Shown: positions 18,321 through 27,421, counted from the stretch's first letter. The stretch: 50,240 nt of DNA from an uncultured Pseudanabaenaceae cyanobacterium (GCA_938017515.1 CALIJJ010000174.1:1-50240), one strand, 5' to 3'. Made by a program: numbers and translations. Notes: generated from the sequence alone by a model not told the origin.

Positions 18321-19223
18321 TTAGGAAACGCCAGCCAGTGTGAGAACCGGCAGTTCGACTGCTGCCGCTGCTGTTTCCACATTCTTCAGCGTCAGTCCCT
18401 TGCAGGTGCGTTTGATCAAGCCCGTCAGCACCTTGCCGGGTCCCACTTCGATGACCTGTTCGATCTTGAGTTCAGGCCACTGCAGCGAAGTCTCGCGCCA
18501 ACGCACGGAACCAGTCATTTGCTGCACCAGTCGCGCCTTCAGCAGCAGGCTGTCCTGGGCGGCATCGGGCTCCACGTTGGAGAGAACGGCCACGGTCGCA
18601 TCGTTAAAGGCCACACCATCGAGAATTGCCTTGAACTCCGCTGCCGCCTCAGCCATCAGGGGAGAATGGAATGCTCCGGAAACTTTGAGCGGCACAGCAC
18701 GGCGGCTCTTGACGGAATCCATTACCGACTTCACCGCTTCGGGGGTGCCGGAGATGACCGCTTGGCCGGGGTTGTTATCGTTGGCGAGGACGACGCCGGG
18801 GGTGCTGGCGATCGCCTGCATCAGCTCATCCCGGTCAAAGGCCATCAGGGCCGCCATCATGCCGTCGGAAGCCTGGGCCATCAGCTCAGAGCGACGCTTG
18901 ACCAGCTTCAAGCCGGTTTCAAAATCGAAGACGCCCGCTGCATACAGGGCGACGTACTCACCCAGACTGTGACCCGCCACAGCATCCGGACGGTGCCCCT
19001 GGGCCTTGAGGATATCGACGAGGGCACATTCAACAACGTAAAGGCAGGGCTGGGTGTATTGAGTCTCGGAGAGTTTTTCAAGGTCTCCTTGGCAGAGCTC
19101 CGCAACGGACCATCCTAGAATTTTCTCCGCCTGGGCAAACTTCTCTGGCGCTTGCTCCAACAAATCGGCGGTCATTCCAATAGCCTGAGACCCCTGACCC
19201 GGAAACACCCATGCTGTCTTCAT
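18321..19223 (-). CDS. fabD: Malonyl-CoA:ACP transacylase
   Basis: Loads malonyl groups from CoA onto acyl carrier protein, the entry step of type II fatty acid synthesis. At 300 residues it has the normal length. It opens with WVFPGQGSQAIGM, has the catalytic serine in AGHSLGEYVALYAAG, the conserved Arg in KRRSELM and the catalytic His in SGAFHSPLM. It is the last gene of a leftward plsX-fabH-fabD series, but a 273-bp gap to fabH leaves room for a separate promoter. plsC, often found next in cyanobacteria, is not here: the convergent GGDEF-EAL gene follows. Confidence 0.95.
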   Translation of the reverse strand: MKTAWVFPGQGSQAIGMTADLLEQAPEKFAQAEKILGWSVAELCQGDLEKLSETQYTQPCLYVVECALVDILKAQGHRPDAVAGHSLGEYVALYAAGVFDFETGLKLVKRRSELMAQASDGMMAALMAFDRDELMQAIASTPGVVLANDNNPGQAVISGTPEAVKSVMDSVKSRRAVPLKVSGAFHSPLMAEAAAEFKAILDGVAFNDATVAVLSNVEPDAAQDSLLLKARLVQQMTGSVRWRETSLQWPELKIEQVIEVGPGKVLTGLIKRTCKGLTLKNVETAAAAVELPVLTLAGVS

Positions 19224-19496
19224 ATACCCTACTCCTCAATCTATGTACATTTAACGCAGTCCAGAGGAAATTGTTCAGAGACTTAAGCCAACAATCTGAA
19301 CAGAGCAACTGGACTGGCAACGTAGACCAATGCGTCAAAGTTGGTCTATCTCGATGCGGTTGAGCGATATGTCGTGCCAATGGCCAAAGGTCCTAACCAT
19401 TCGCTCACGAGAGTTTAAGAAATGCAATGTGCTTCGTTAATTTTGAAGTCTCGCACTTGCTTAATGTCGCTCGACCTACTCTACCCTGAAGCGGGA

Positions 19497-20495
19497 CTAG
19501 ATCCCCCAGCGGAAAACCGCCGATCCCCAGGTGAGACCCGCACCAAATCCCGAGGAAGCCACGATATCACCGGGTTTCACGCGACCATCTCGAATGGCTT
19601 CATCCAAGGCCAAAGGGATGGAGGCCGCAGAGGTATTGCCGTATTTTGCGAGGTTGCTAATTACCTTTTCTCCAGGAATTTTGAGGCGGCTGGCAACGGC
19701 ATCCAAAATGCGTTGATTGGCTTGGTGCAGTAGCAACCAGTCCACCTGCTCCACAGTGATATCAGCGTGAAAGAGCGCTTTCTCGACAATCTCTGGAACC
19801 CGCTTGGCGGCAAATCGATAGACTTCCCGCCCGTTCATTTGGATCGGGGCATAGGTGCCCTTGGCCACGTTAGCCTTGGGATGAATCGCGTTGGGGGAGC
19901 CCTGGTAAGGAAGGGTGAGGCAGCCGTTCATGGTGCCGTCACTGCGCAGCTCGAAGCCCAAGAGATTGTCGGTGTCGTGGGCGGTGAGAACAACAGCCCC
20001 TGCGCCGTCTCCGAATAGGACGCAGGTCCGGCGATCGCCCCAGTCTGTCCAGCGCGACAAAATGTCGGCACCAATCAGCAGCACCTTGCGATAGGTGCCG
20101 GTGCGAATGAATTGGGCGGCGGTAACGAGGCCCACCAGAAAGCCGGAACAGGCCGCGGTGATGTCAAAGGCGATCGCCCGAGAAGCCCCCAACTCCCCCT
20201 GAACCTGGGCTGCACTGCCAAACAAATCGTCGGGGCTAGAGGTTGCCAGCAGAACTAAGTCAATCTCTGAGGCATCAACGCCTGCGGCAGCCAAGGCACG
20301 CTGCCCCGCCAGGGCGGCAATGTCCTTCAGCCCCTGTTCTGGCGAGAGCACATGGCGCTCACCAATTCCAGTCCGTGAACGAATCCACTCGTCTGAGGTC
20401 TCGACCACATCGCTGAGATCTTGGTTGGTTAATACCGTCTCGGGGGAAGCGGATCCGCTGCCAATCAGGGCAACTCCAGCAGGTTCAGCGCTCAA
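19497..20495 (-). CDS. fabH: Beta-ketoacyl-ACP synthase III
   Basis: Condenses acetyl-CoA with malonyl-ACP to start fatty acid chains. The 332-residue protein has the catalytic Cys in FDITAACSGFLVGL, the His in LLHQANQRILDAVASRL, and the Asn in YGNTSAASIPLAL, completing the Cys-His-Asn triad. The glycine-rich C-terminal SSGFGAGLTWGSAV is typical of the family. The start follows the plsX stop by about 67 bp on the same strand, so it is very likely co-transcribed with plsX. This grouping of plsX and fabH ties phospholipid acyl supply to fatty-acid initiation and is widespread in bacteria. Confidence 0.95.
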   Translation of the reverse strand: MSAEPAGVALIGSGSASPETVLTNQDLSDVVETSDEWIRSRTGIGERHVLSPEQGLKDIAALAGQRALAAAGVDASEIDLVLLATSSPDDLFGSAAQVQGELGASRAIAFDITAACSGFLVGLVTAAQFIRTGTYRKVLLIGADILSRWTDWGDRRTCVLFGDGAGAVVLTAHDTDNLLGFELRSDGTMNGCLTLPYQGSPNAIHPKANVAKGTYAPIQMNGREVYRFAAKRVPEIVEKALFHADITVEQVDWLLLHQANQRILDAVASRLKIPGEKVISNLAKYGNTSAASIPLALDEAIRDGRVKPGDIVASSGFGAGLTWGSAVFRWGI

Positions 20496-20562
20496 ATGAT
20501 TTCTCCATTCGGGGGCAATACAAATCGACTCAACTCAAGATTGGGTCTGGGCTCAATCCGTT

Positions 20563-21690
20563 CTAGCTGAGTGCGGATTCAGGCTCACCACTGGGGAGCC
20601 GATGGGCTGCTTCCGCCTGGGCCTTTTCTGCTTCCTGAGCCGCTTTTTGGGCCGCTTGGGCTGCTTTCTTCGCAGCCTGAATGGGGGCTGCCATTTGCTC
20701 TAGGACTTTGTTATCGACCGCTTCTTGGGCAAGACGAATGGCGCTGGCGAAGGAAGAGGCATTGGAGCTGCCGTGGCTAATAATGCAAACCCCTGCCACC
20801 CCCAGTAGTAGTCCACCGCCATGTTCGGCGTGGTCCACCCGCTGCTTGATGCGTTTGAGGTTGGGCATTAGGACGGCACTGCCGACCTTACCGCGAACGC
20901 CCCGGGGCAGCTCTTCCTTCAAAATATTCAGCAGGACGCCACCCACCGCCTCCGCAAACTTGAGCAAAATATTGCCAGCAAAGCCATCGCAGACGACAAC
21001 ATCAAAGTCGCCCGAGAGCACGTCCCGTCCTTCGGCATTGCCCGCAAACGTAATGTGCTGATTGTTTTTGAGGAGTTGATAGGTCCTCAGGGCTAAATCG
21101 TTCCCCTTGCATTCCTCTTCGCCAATATTGAGCAAACCGACCTGGGGTTTTTCGACGCCCAGAACGCATTCACTGTAGGCAGAGCCCATGACCGCAAACT
21201 GTTCGAGAAAGATGGGACGGCAGTCAACGTTGGCCCCCACATCTAAGACGAGCACCTGTTTATCGGCGTTCACCGTTGGGAAAACGGCACCGATGGCGGG
21301 CCGTGAAACGCCCGGTAATCGCCCTAAGCGGAGTAGGGCCGAGGCCATGACCGCGCCGGAATGTCCTGCCGAGACGACGGCATCGGCCTCGCCGCCCTTG
21401 ACCAAATTCATGGCGACGTTGATGGAGGCTTTGGGTTTGCGCCGCAGACTGCGCATGGGATCGTCATCCATGGCGATCGCCTCTTCCGCGGGCACAATCA
21501 CCACGCCCTCGGGTAAGTCGCCATTGCCCTGAGACTTTTCTAGTGCGGCCTGAATCTTTACTGGGTCTCCAACCAGGGAAATATCAACGTCAAATTCTTG
21601 ATGCGCTTTCAGCGCCCCCGCCACAATCTCATCAGGGGCAAAGTCACCCCCCATGGCATCGACGGCGATTCGTGCTCGGTTGGAACCCAT
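20563..21690 (-). CDS. plsX: Phosphate acyltransferase PlsX
   Basis: Converts acyl-ACP to acyl-phosphate, the donor for glycerol-3-phosphate acylation in phospholipid synthesis. The 375-residue protein begins IAVDAMGGDFAPDEIVAGA, the family signature, and contains SAGHSGAVMASALLRLGR, VLDVGANVDCRP and VVCDGFAGNILLK. The last 45 residues are an Ala/Gln/Lys/Glu-rich helix (AAQAAQKAAQEAEKAQAEAA) beyond the conserved domain, a low-complexity extension that may be lineage specific. It heads the leftward plsX-fabH-fabD cluster. A 32-bp perfect palindrome lies upstream, between it and rpaB. Confidence 0.95.
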   Translation of the reverse strand: MGSNRARIAVDAMGGDFAPDEIVAGALKAHQEFDVDISLVGDPVKIQAALEKSQGNGDLPEGVVIVPAEEAIAMDDDPMRSLRRKPKASINVAMNLVKGGEADAVVSAGHSGAVMASALLRLGRLPGVSRPAIGAVFPTVNADKQVLVLDVGANVDCRPIFLEQFAVMGSAYSECVLGVEKPQVGLLNIGEEECKGNDLALRTYQLLKNNQHITFAGNAEGRDVLSGDFDVVVCDGFAGNILLKFAEAVGGVLLNILKEELPRGVRGKVGSAVLMPNLKRIKQRVDHAEHGGGLLLGVAGVCIISHGSSNASSFASAIRLAQEAVDNKVLEQMAAPIQAAKKAAQAAQKAAQEAEKAQAEAAHRLPSGEPESALS

Positions 21691-21768
21691 CGGCTAATGC
21701 TTCTGCTCATGCTGTTAGAAACCTTAAAAATTCTATCAGAAGGTTCCCAAGCAGCGGCCTGAACACCA

Positions 21769-21800
21769 AAGCGGGGAGACGATTAATCGTCTCCCCGCTT
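21769..21800. terminator. 32-bp perfect palindrome between rpaB and plsX
   Basis: Two 16-base arms (AAGCGGGGAGACGATT and its exact reverse complement) meet without a spacer. It lies about 110 bp after the rpaB stop and about 80 bp before plsX, both leftward. The position suggests the rpaB terminator, but the following U-tract is weak (CTTTGG), so a protein-binding site or cruciform is possible. Confidence 0.6.
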
Positions 21801-21912
21801 CGTTCTGAGCGTTTGCCTGTGTCAATTCGTCTAGGCTGGGTCCAGACTTAAGCCGCTAGACCCATGGGCTAGCAGCTCGGCAGACCCCTGCGACCCATGG
21901 CAAAATCCTGAC

Positions 21913-22647
21913 CTAACGGAGTTCATCGCCGGGTTCGACAATGCGTTGGAACAGATAGCCTGTGCCGCGAGCCGTCAAAATCAGCTCGGGGTTACTCGGG
22001 TCATCTTCGAGCTTGGCCCGCAGGCGAGAGATATGAACATCCACCACACGCGTGTCCACATGGCGCTCAGGGGTGTAGCCCCAAACTTCCTGGAGGATTT
22101 CGGCGCGGGAGAACGCTTCGCCCGAGCGTCCCACCAGCAGTTCTAGCAGGCTGAACTCCATGCCGGTCAAGCGGATGCGCTCGTCACCCTTATAGACCTG
22201 GCGCTTGTTGGTGTCGATGCGCAGGTTGTTGACCTGGATAACACCGGAGCTGGGGATCCCAGACGTGCTGTTCTTCTCGACCCGGCGCAGTACTGAACGG
22301 ATACGAGCCTCTAGCTCCTTGGGAGAGAAGGGCTTGACGACATAATCGTCAGCGCCCAGCTCTAGGCCCGTGATCCGATCGGCAACATCACCCAGGGCTG
22401 TCAGCATGATGATCGGAATATCCGACTCCTTGCGAAGCTCCTGACAAACGCCGTAGCCATCAAGCTTAGGCATCATCACATCCAGCACTACAAGGTCCGG
22501 ATTGTCACCCCGAAAGGTTTCCAGGGCCTCTTCACCGTCCGCTGCAGTCACCACGTCATAGCCAATCATGGACAGACGGGTTTCCAAGATGCGACGGATG
22601 CTCGCCTCGTCATCAACAACGAGAATTCGTTCCTTATGGCTTTCCAC
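21913..22647 (-). CDS. rpaB: OmpR-family response regulator RpaB
   Basis: The essential cyanobacterial regulator (Ycf27 type) that controls high-light and photosystem genes. The 244-residue protein has a receiver domain (ILVVDDEASIRRILETRL; phospho-Asp in LVVLDVMMPKLDGYG; IIMLTALGDVADRITG; VVKPFSPKELEARIRS) and a winged-helix DNA-binding domain (EFSLLELLVGRSGEAFSRAE, then VWGYTPERHVDTRVVDVHI, ending in ARGTGYLFQ). The match to RpaB sequences as I recall them is close over the whole receiver. Its partner kinase NblS/Hik33 is not in this window. The long AT-rich upstream region (22648-23019) contains an inverted repeat that could be a binding site. Confidence 0.95.
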   Translation of the reverse strand: MESHKERILVVDDEASIRRILETRLSMIGYDVVTAADGEEALETFRGDNPDLVVLDVMMPKLDGYGVCQELRKESDIPIIMLTALGDVADRITGLELGADDYVVKPFSPKELEARIRSVLRRVEKNSTSGIPSSGVIQVNNLRIDTNKRQVYKGDERIRLTGMEFSLLELLVGRSGEAFSRAEILQEVWGYTPERHVDTRVVDVHISRLRAKLEDDPSNPELILTARGTGYLFQRIVEPGDELR

Positions 22648-23019
22648 AATCCAAGCCTCCTGTATATCGCTCTTTACACGCCGCCGATGTCACTGCTGGC
22701 TTACAAGAAATCATTTACGAACCTTTAAAGCAGCGGAGTCATCGTGCCTTTCGTTTGCTTAACCTATCGGTCTTATCATTACGAATGATAGCCTACTTCA
22801 AATATAAATGTAGTCTTGGAACCCTCGACAGCCCTAGACTTCAGCCTTTCTTAAGTTTTAACTGAACTTAACAAAGATATTGTTCAAATCTTTAGACTTT
22901 AAGTAGTTTTGAATGCCCCACAATTATCCTCAAATCTAAGCAAGAAATCCTCTGATTTTAACTTGAACCATCTGCTGAAGTTCAAGGCAAAATGAACCTT
23001 GGGTAAGGACATATCTCCG
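22648..23019. promoter_or_regulatory. Divergent AT-rich promoter region of rpaB and radA
   Basis: About 370 bp without a gene, clearly more AT-rich than its surroundings. It holds an inverted repeat TTAAGTT-N7-AACTTAA (22851-22871) and a second, CTTGAAC-N11-GTTCAAG (22962-22986). I looked for a spaced TTTACA pair of the RpaB-binding HLR1 type; the nearest (CTTACA and TTTACG near 22703-22722) is spaced too widely. No promoter elements can be assigned with confidence. Confidence 0.45.
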
Positions 23020-24474
23020 ATGGCAAAAAAGCAAAGTGAATACGTTTGTAGTGAATGCGGGGCTAAAACGCGTCAATTCTTTGGAAAATGCCCTGAGTGT
23101 CAATCCTGGGGGACGATGCAGGAACAGGTGCTGGAAACCGTGATCAGTTCTGCCGGGAGCAGTGGTCTAGGCAACAAAGCTGCTTTGCGCCAGAAGCGAG
23201 CCCCGCAGTCAATGGCGCCTGCCCAGGCGCGTAAGTCCCTTCAGCTGGCGGAGATCTCGGATTTCCCCCAGGCTCGTATTCCCTCGGGCTACAGCGAGTT
23301 TGATCGCGTCCTCGGAGGTGGGATTGTTCCGGGGTCGCTGGTGCTGTTGGGCGGGGACCCCGGTATTGGTAAATCAACGCTGCTGCTCAAGACGGCCATG
23401 TTGTTGGCAGACAATCACCCCATTCTTTATGTGGCGGCAGAGGAATCCGGGCAGCAGGTGAAGCTGCGCTGGCAGCGCCTCGGCGGCAAGGTGCCGGAGT
23501 CTGTGAGTGATGAGGTGACCACCGGCCTCTATTTGCTGCCAGAGACAAATTTGGAGGCGGTGCTAGAGGAGTTAGAGGCGTTACGGCCTCGGGTGGCGGT
23601 GATTGACAGTATTCAGGCGCTTTACTACTCAGCCTTGAACTCTGCTCCGGGGTCGGTGGCGCAGGTGCGGGAATGTACCTCGGCGCTGATGCGGCTGGCG
23701 AAGCAAATGGAGATCACGATGCTCATTGTGGGTCATGTGACGAAGGATGGAGCCATTGCCGGACCCAAAGTCCTGGAGCATCTCGTGGATACTGTGCTGC
23801 AGTTTGAGGGCGATCGCTTCGCCAGCCACCGTCTCCTACGGGCGATCAAAAACCGTTTCGGGGCGACCCACGAGTTGGGGGTGTTTGAGATGGTGTCCCA
23901 GGGCTTGGAAGAGGTGAAGAACCCGTCGGCGCTGTTTATGGGCGATCGCGAAGACTATGCCCCCGGTTCCTCCACCATCGTCGCCTGCGAAGGCACGCGT
24001 CCCCTTGTGGTGGAGCTGCAAGCCCTGGTGAGCCCCACCAGCTACCCGTCACCCCGTCGTTCGGTGACGGGGGTGGGGTTCAATCGACTGACCCAAATCC
24101 TGGCGGTGCTGGAGAAGCGGGTGGGCCTGCCCATGTCCAAGTTTGATGCCTATGTCTCGTCGGTGGGGGGCTTGAATGTGGGGGAACCCGCCGGGGATTT
24201 GGGCATCGCCATGGCAATTGTGGCCAGCTTTCGCGATCGCATCGTCAATCCCAACATCGTCATCATTGGTGAGGTGGGTCTAGGGGGTCAGGTGCGGCCA
24301 GTTTCCCAGATTGAGCTGCGGCTGAAGGAAGCGGCGAAGCTGGGCTTCACGACGGCGATCGTGCCCAAGGGACAGGATTTGGAAGGGACGGGGGTAGAGG
24401 CGATCGCCGTCAGCCGTGTTGTGGATGCCATTGGTCTCTGCCTCACCGTTGCCTCAGACCCGGGAGAGGACTGA
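23020..24474 (+). CDS. radA: DNA repair protein RadA (Sms)
   Basis: A RecA-like branch-migration helicase that acts in recombination after strand invasion. The 484-residue protein begins with a C4 zinc finger (YVCSECGAKTRQFFGKCPEC). The Walker A motif is GGDPGIGKSTLLLK, the RadA-specific motif is KNRFGATHELGVFEM, and the C-terminus is a Lon-like domain (VGLPMSKFDAYVSSVGGLNV and GEPAGDLGIAMAIVAS). ATG at 23020 was preferred over an upstream TTG because the protein then begins MAKKQSEYVCSECG, as RadA proteins usually do. It faces the creatininase-family gene tail to tail. Confidence 0.95.
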   Translation: MAKKQSEYVCSECGAKTRQFFGKCPECQSWGTMQEQVLETVISSAGSSGLGNKAALRQKRAPQSMAPAQARKSLQLAEISDFPQARIPSGYSEFDRVLGGGIVPGSLVLLGGDPGIGKSTLLLKTAMLLADNHPILYVAAEESGQQVKLRWQRLGGKVPESVSDEVTTGLYLLPETNLEAVLEELEALRPRVAVIDSIQALYYSALNSAPGSVAQVRECTSALMRLAKQMEITMLIVGHVTKDGAIAGPKVLEHLVDTVLQFEGDRFASHRLLRAIKNRFGATHELGVFEMVSQGLEEVKNPSALFMGDREDYAPGSSTIVACEGTRPLVVELQALVSPTSYPSPRRSVTGVGFNRLTQILAVLEKRVGLPMSKFDAYVSSVGGLNVGEPAGDLGIAMAIVASFRDRIVNPNIVIIGEVGLGGQVRPVSQIELRLKEAAKLGFTTAIVPKGQDLEGTGVEAIAVSRVVDAIGLCLTVASDPGED

Positions 24475-24482
24475 AGCTCTCC

Positions 24483-24534
24483 GGTGTCTGGCCAAGGGGT
24501 CTGGCCAAGGTGTTTGGCCAAGGTGTTTGGCCGA
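24483..24534. repeat. 13-bp tandem repeat, four copies
   Basis: Four head-to-tail 13-bp units (consensus GGTGTYTGGCCAA) fill most of the gap between the convergent radA and creatininase-family stops. The array begins eight bases after radA and ends ten bases before the other gene. Confidence 0.9.
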
Positions 24535-24544
24535 GACCGTTGAC

Positions 24545-25288
24545 TCAGGCGTCAGCAAACGTGCGATAGGCTTCGCTGATTTCTTTGACCGCAGCCTTGT
24601 AAAGGCGCTCACCGTGCGCTGGGGTCGCTAAATCTGGATTGGATCCCATGCGGCCATCCGGGTAGTTCTGGCGAAAATTGGCGGCACTGTAAATCCGGTG
24701 CCCCCGTGCCACGTTTTTGCTCAGCTCAGCCTGTTTGATCGCCTCGGGATAGACAAACTGCGTCAATGCCACTTCGCTGGGGGTCGCATGGGAGCCCTCT
24801 TGATCGCCGTACAGCTCCTTGGCCAGGCTGTAGACCGAGCGTGCCATGAACCAATTGGCCAAATGGCACTTCATTTGATCTGCGTCTTCGATCCCTAGCA
24901 TGGCGACATGGTCATAGGTCTCAGCAAAGGCCGCCTTTAGCGTCGCCATGTTGCCGCCATGGCCGTTGATGAAAAAGAAACGCCGAAACCCCGATCGCGT
25001 CAGACTCGTCAGATAGTCGCGAATCAGCGCAATCAACGTACTGGGCTTGAGGCTCATGCTGCCGGGAAAGGCTAGGTGGTGCAGGGCCATGCCGACGTTG
25101 ATGGTGGGTCCCACCAGGGCTCCCGTTTCTTCCCCGACGCCCTTGGCGATCGCTTCTGCGCAGATCGCATCAGTGCCAATTAATCCCGTGGGACCGTGCT
25201 GTTCTGTGGAGCCGATGGGGAGGATGAGGGTGCGCGATCGCGTCAAATAGTCCTCGACCTCTGGCCAGGTGCTGAGGTGAAGTTGCAT
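24545..25288 (-). CDS. Creatininase family amidohydrolase
   Basis: A 247-residue metal-dependent amidohydrolase of the creatinine amidohydrolase fold. Metal-binding motifs are LPIGSTEQHGPTGLIGTDA (Glu and His) and FFINGHGGNMATL (His), with QEGSHATPSEVALT near the C-terminus. Members act on creatinine, on flavin-related formamides, or as mycofactocin-type and other maturation enzymes; the substrate here is unknown. The start was placed at the ATG preceded by AGGAGG at good spacing; an upstream start would add 28 residues that do not resemble the family. It is a single leftward gene. Confidence 0.85.
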   Translation of the reverse strand: MQLHLSTWPEVEDYLTRSRTLILPIGSTEQHGPTGLIGTDAICAEAIAKGVGEETGALVGPTINVGMALHHLAFPGSMSLKPSTLIALIRDYLTSLTRSGFRRFFFINGHGGNMATLKAAFAETYDHVAMLGIEDADQMKCHLANWFMARSVYSLAKELYGDQEGSHATPSEVALTQFVYPEAIKQAELSKNVARGHRIYSAANFRQNYPDGRMGSNPDLATPAHGERLYKAAVKEISEAYRTFADA

Positions 25289-25573
25289 GGGTTGGGCCTC
25301 CTGGCGAACGTGCTTGCGAAAGTGATCGAACTGTAAATTAATCCGCGAACAAAGGATTTGAGACTCGGTCAATCCAGAGTAAACGTACTAGAATGAGCCT
25401 AACTTCCTGGAAAGTTCCACGGTTACTTTGAAGGTATAGTCAAGGAAGCCGAGGCATAGCGTGAAGCCCTTGAGCTTGACCTAAGTCGATTGCGACACCG
25501 TCCATTTGCAGTACTGACTGACCCTAAAGTCATGTGACTGTGAGCGTTTTGGTCTTACGAACTAGGAAATCAG

Positions 25574-25984
25574 ATGCTACACCGCAAGATTTATCAACTT
25601 TGTTGTGATGAACGCGAAGTCTGGGTCTTTCTAAGAGATCAGCAGCGCTGGATTGAACGGGCAAAAGTCCTGGACATTGAAGGCGATCTCGTCACCCTGC
25701 GCTACGAAGTTGACGAAGATGATGAGGTCTGTGCTTGGGAAGAGTTAATTCGCCTTGACAGCATTGGCTCCATCAGCCAGAAACTCTCCACCGTGAGCCG
25801 CTTGGGCGGAGAGCCCTTGGTCTCCGAAGATTGTCCTGAGGCAGAGCGCATCGTTGATGTCCGACCTGAGGCTCCCAGCAGCTCCTCCGACATTCCGATG
25901 GGTGAGGCTCCTACCCAAGATGAGAGTCATCAAGAGGTTGAACCCATCTCAGAGCGTCGCCCCGACGGGAACGCCGAGGCCTAG
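25574..25984 (+). CDS. Conserved cyanobacterial protein (DUF6679-like)
   Basis: A 136-residue protein with a compact N-terminal domain (MLHRKIYQLCCDEREVWVFL, then QQRWIERAKVLDIEGDLVTL and CAWEELIRLDSIGSISQKL) and an acidic, Pro/Ser-rich tail of about 50 residues that looks disordered. I recognise the first 90 residues as a family conserved across cyanobacteria, which I recall as DUF6679; no function is known to me. The tail is likely variable. The gene stands alone, with about 200 bp upstream and a strong terminator downstream. Confidence 0.7.
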   Translation: MLHRKIYQLCCDEREVWVFLRDQQRWIERAKVLDIEGDLVTLRYEVDEDDEVCAWEELIRLDSIGSISQKLSTVSRLGGEPLVSEDCPEAERIVDVRPEAPSSSSDIPMGEAPTQDESHQEVEPISERRPDGNAEA

Positions 25985-26028
25985 CCGCCGCTGCCGAGTG
26001 GGGATTGCGCTTAGATAAGTACTCTTCC

Positions 26029-26068
26029 GTTAGGGGCATCTCACGACATGAGGTGCCCCTAACTTTTT
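26029..26068 (+). terminator. Rho-independent terminator
   Basis: A 15-bp stem with one G-T pair (GTTAGGGGCATCTCA with TGAGGTGCCCCTAAC) around the loop CGACA, followed directly by TTTTT. It lies 45 bp after the DUF6679-like gene. Confidence 0.92.
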
Positions 26069-26128
26069 GCGATCCAGCCCTCGGATGCTGACGCTAGATC
26101 AGGGCTTGTTCCCTCGTTGCGCAGCGCC

Positions 26129-26971
26129 CTACAGGTCCTTTGCCCTCAGAAAAGGGACGAGGGCTCCACTGACTTTTTCGTGCCAATCCTCCTGGGGATA
26201 GTGGCCCACTTCTTCAAATTCCTCTAGCGTCCCGTTGGGCAATGTCTTGGCAAAGGCCTGGGCCTGTTCCAGGGGGAGCCAAGGGTCTCGCTTGCCCCAG
26301 GCCACCAGCACCGGCTTTTCCCAGGCGGCGAAGCCCTTGGCAATCTCGGCGGTGGTTTCTGGCAGGTTGAGGTTGCCGATGGTGGCCTTTAGGGCGCGGC
26401 CTGCTGCTGAGCTGGTGAGGAAGGGTTTACGGTAGACGCCCAGCGCATCCTCCGGGACGACGTAACCGCCGCCGCCTTCTAGGGTGCGATCGACCAACAG
26501 TGGATCCTGGGTCATCATGTCGCCCACCACGGGCCAGCCCATCTGCTTGATCTTGAAGGGCACACCGGCATTGGTGCTCACCGGTGCGTTGAGGATGGCG
26601 ATGCGGTGGATGCGCTCGGGGTTTCTCAGGGCGTACTGCAATCCCACGGAGCCCAGGTATCCCTGAACGACCAAGGACACGGTGCCCAATTCCATGGCAT
26701 CCAGCCAGTCACCCAGGGCCTGAATGTGGGCCTCGGGAGTGTAGGCAAATTCTTTTTTCTCTGGCCAATCTGATTTTCCTGCCCCAATCCAGTCTGGAGC
26801 GATGCAGCGGAAGCCATACTCTGTCAGGGCAGGCATGACCTTTCGCCAGCTATAGCTCTGGGAGACCAGTCCATGCAGAAAAACAACCGGGGGCTTGTCA
26901 TTGGCATTGAGCGGTTCCGTTGCTCGATAGAACCAGTTCAGCGACCCGACCTGAATAATCTCTTTCTGCAT
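26129..26971 (-). CDS. Alpha/beta hydrolase-fold protein lacking the usual nucleophile
   Basis: A 280-residue protein similar to haloalkane dehalogenase-type alpha/beta hydrolases (VVFLHGLVSQSYSWRKVMP, APDWIGAGKSDWP). The acid (AWGKRDPWLPLEQAQAF) and His (EEVGHYPQEDWHE) of the triad are recognisable. The nucleophile elbow, however, reads LVVQGYLGSVGLQYA: Gly stands where Asp or Ser is expected. It may be non-catalytic, or use a displaced Ser. I have some recollection of the same elbow in other cyanobacterial members, which would argue against a sequencing error. The ATG giving MQKEIIQVGSLNWFYRA was preferred because upstream residues are unlike the family. Confidence 0.75.
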   Translation of the reverse strand: MQKEIIQVGSLNWFYRATEPLNANDKPPVVFLHGLVSQSYSWRKVMPALTEYGFRCIAPDWIGAGKSDWPEKKEFAYTPEAHIQALGDWLDAMELGTVSLVVQGYLGSVGLQYALRNPERIHRIAILNAPVSTNAGVPFKIKQMGWPVVGDMMTQDPLLVDRTLEGGGGYVVPEDALGVYRKPFLTSSAAGRALKATIGNLNLPETTAEIAKGFAAWEKPVLVAWGKRDPWLPLEQAQAFAKTLPNGTLEEFEEVGHYPQEDWHEKVSGALVPFLRAKDL

Positions 26972-27421
26972 GGTGATAGTCGAAGGTAGATGAAAAGTCG
27001 TGATCGTAAAGCGGTTTTTATTATCCGTTATTGCCTCGCCCCATGGGTTCAATGGGAGCGCTCCCTTGCTTGGGCTCGATCCCCTACTTCAGTGCTTTTA
27101 CTGACATCCCAAGGCGGAGATATTGGCTGTGAGCTTCACAGTTGCAACGTTTTGATAGGGAAACGCAATATTTTTTGACGAACTGATTACGGAATAGGTG
27201 TGAATTACTTTTTACCTGCGATCGCCTAAGACTGGCATTTATACGGAATTTTCAGAAATTTCTTTCAAAACGTCCGTGTTTTCCCCTTTTCCCTCGAAAG
27301 AAGAAGTAAGTGTTTCTACGAATGACTGTTGATTGCACTCGTTAAAAACGCAATAGGCATGCTGAGTCTTTGCGAACCCACGCGTTGCAATGGTCAACTT
27401 CACAATCATCAGGTGATCGAT
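26972..27421. other. Gene-free divergent region
   Basis: Mostly AT-rich DNA between the leftward hydrolase and the rightward four-helix-bundle gene. It contains the 12-bp palindrome GGGAGCGCTCCC at 27054-27065. Part of it is covered if the four-helix gene uses an earlier start. Nothing else is assignable. Confidence 0.4.

Noticed and set aside
22703..22722. Possible HLR1 (RpaB-binding) site upstream of rpaB
   Set aside because: The two TTACA-like halves are about 14 bp apart rather than the expected 10, and one is degenerate.
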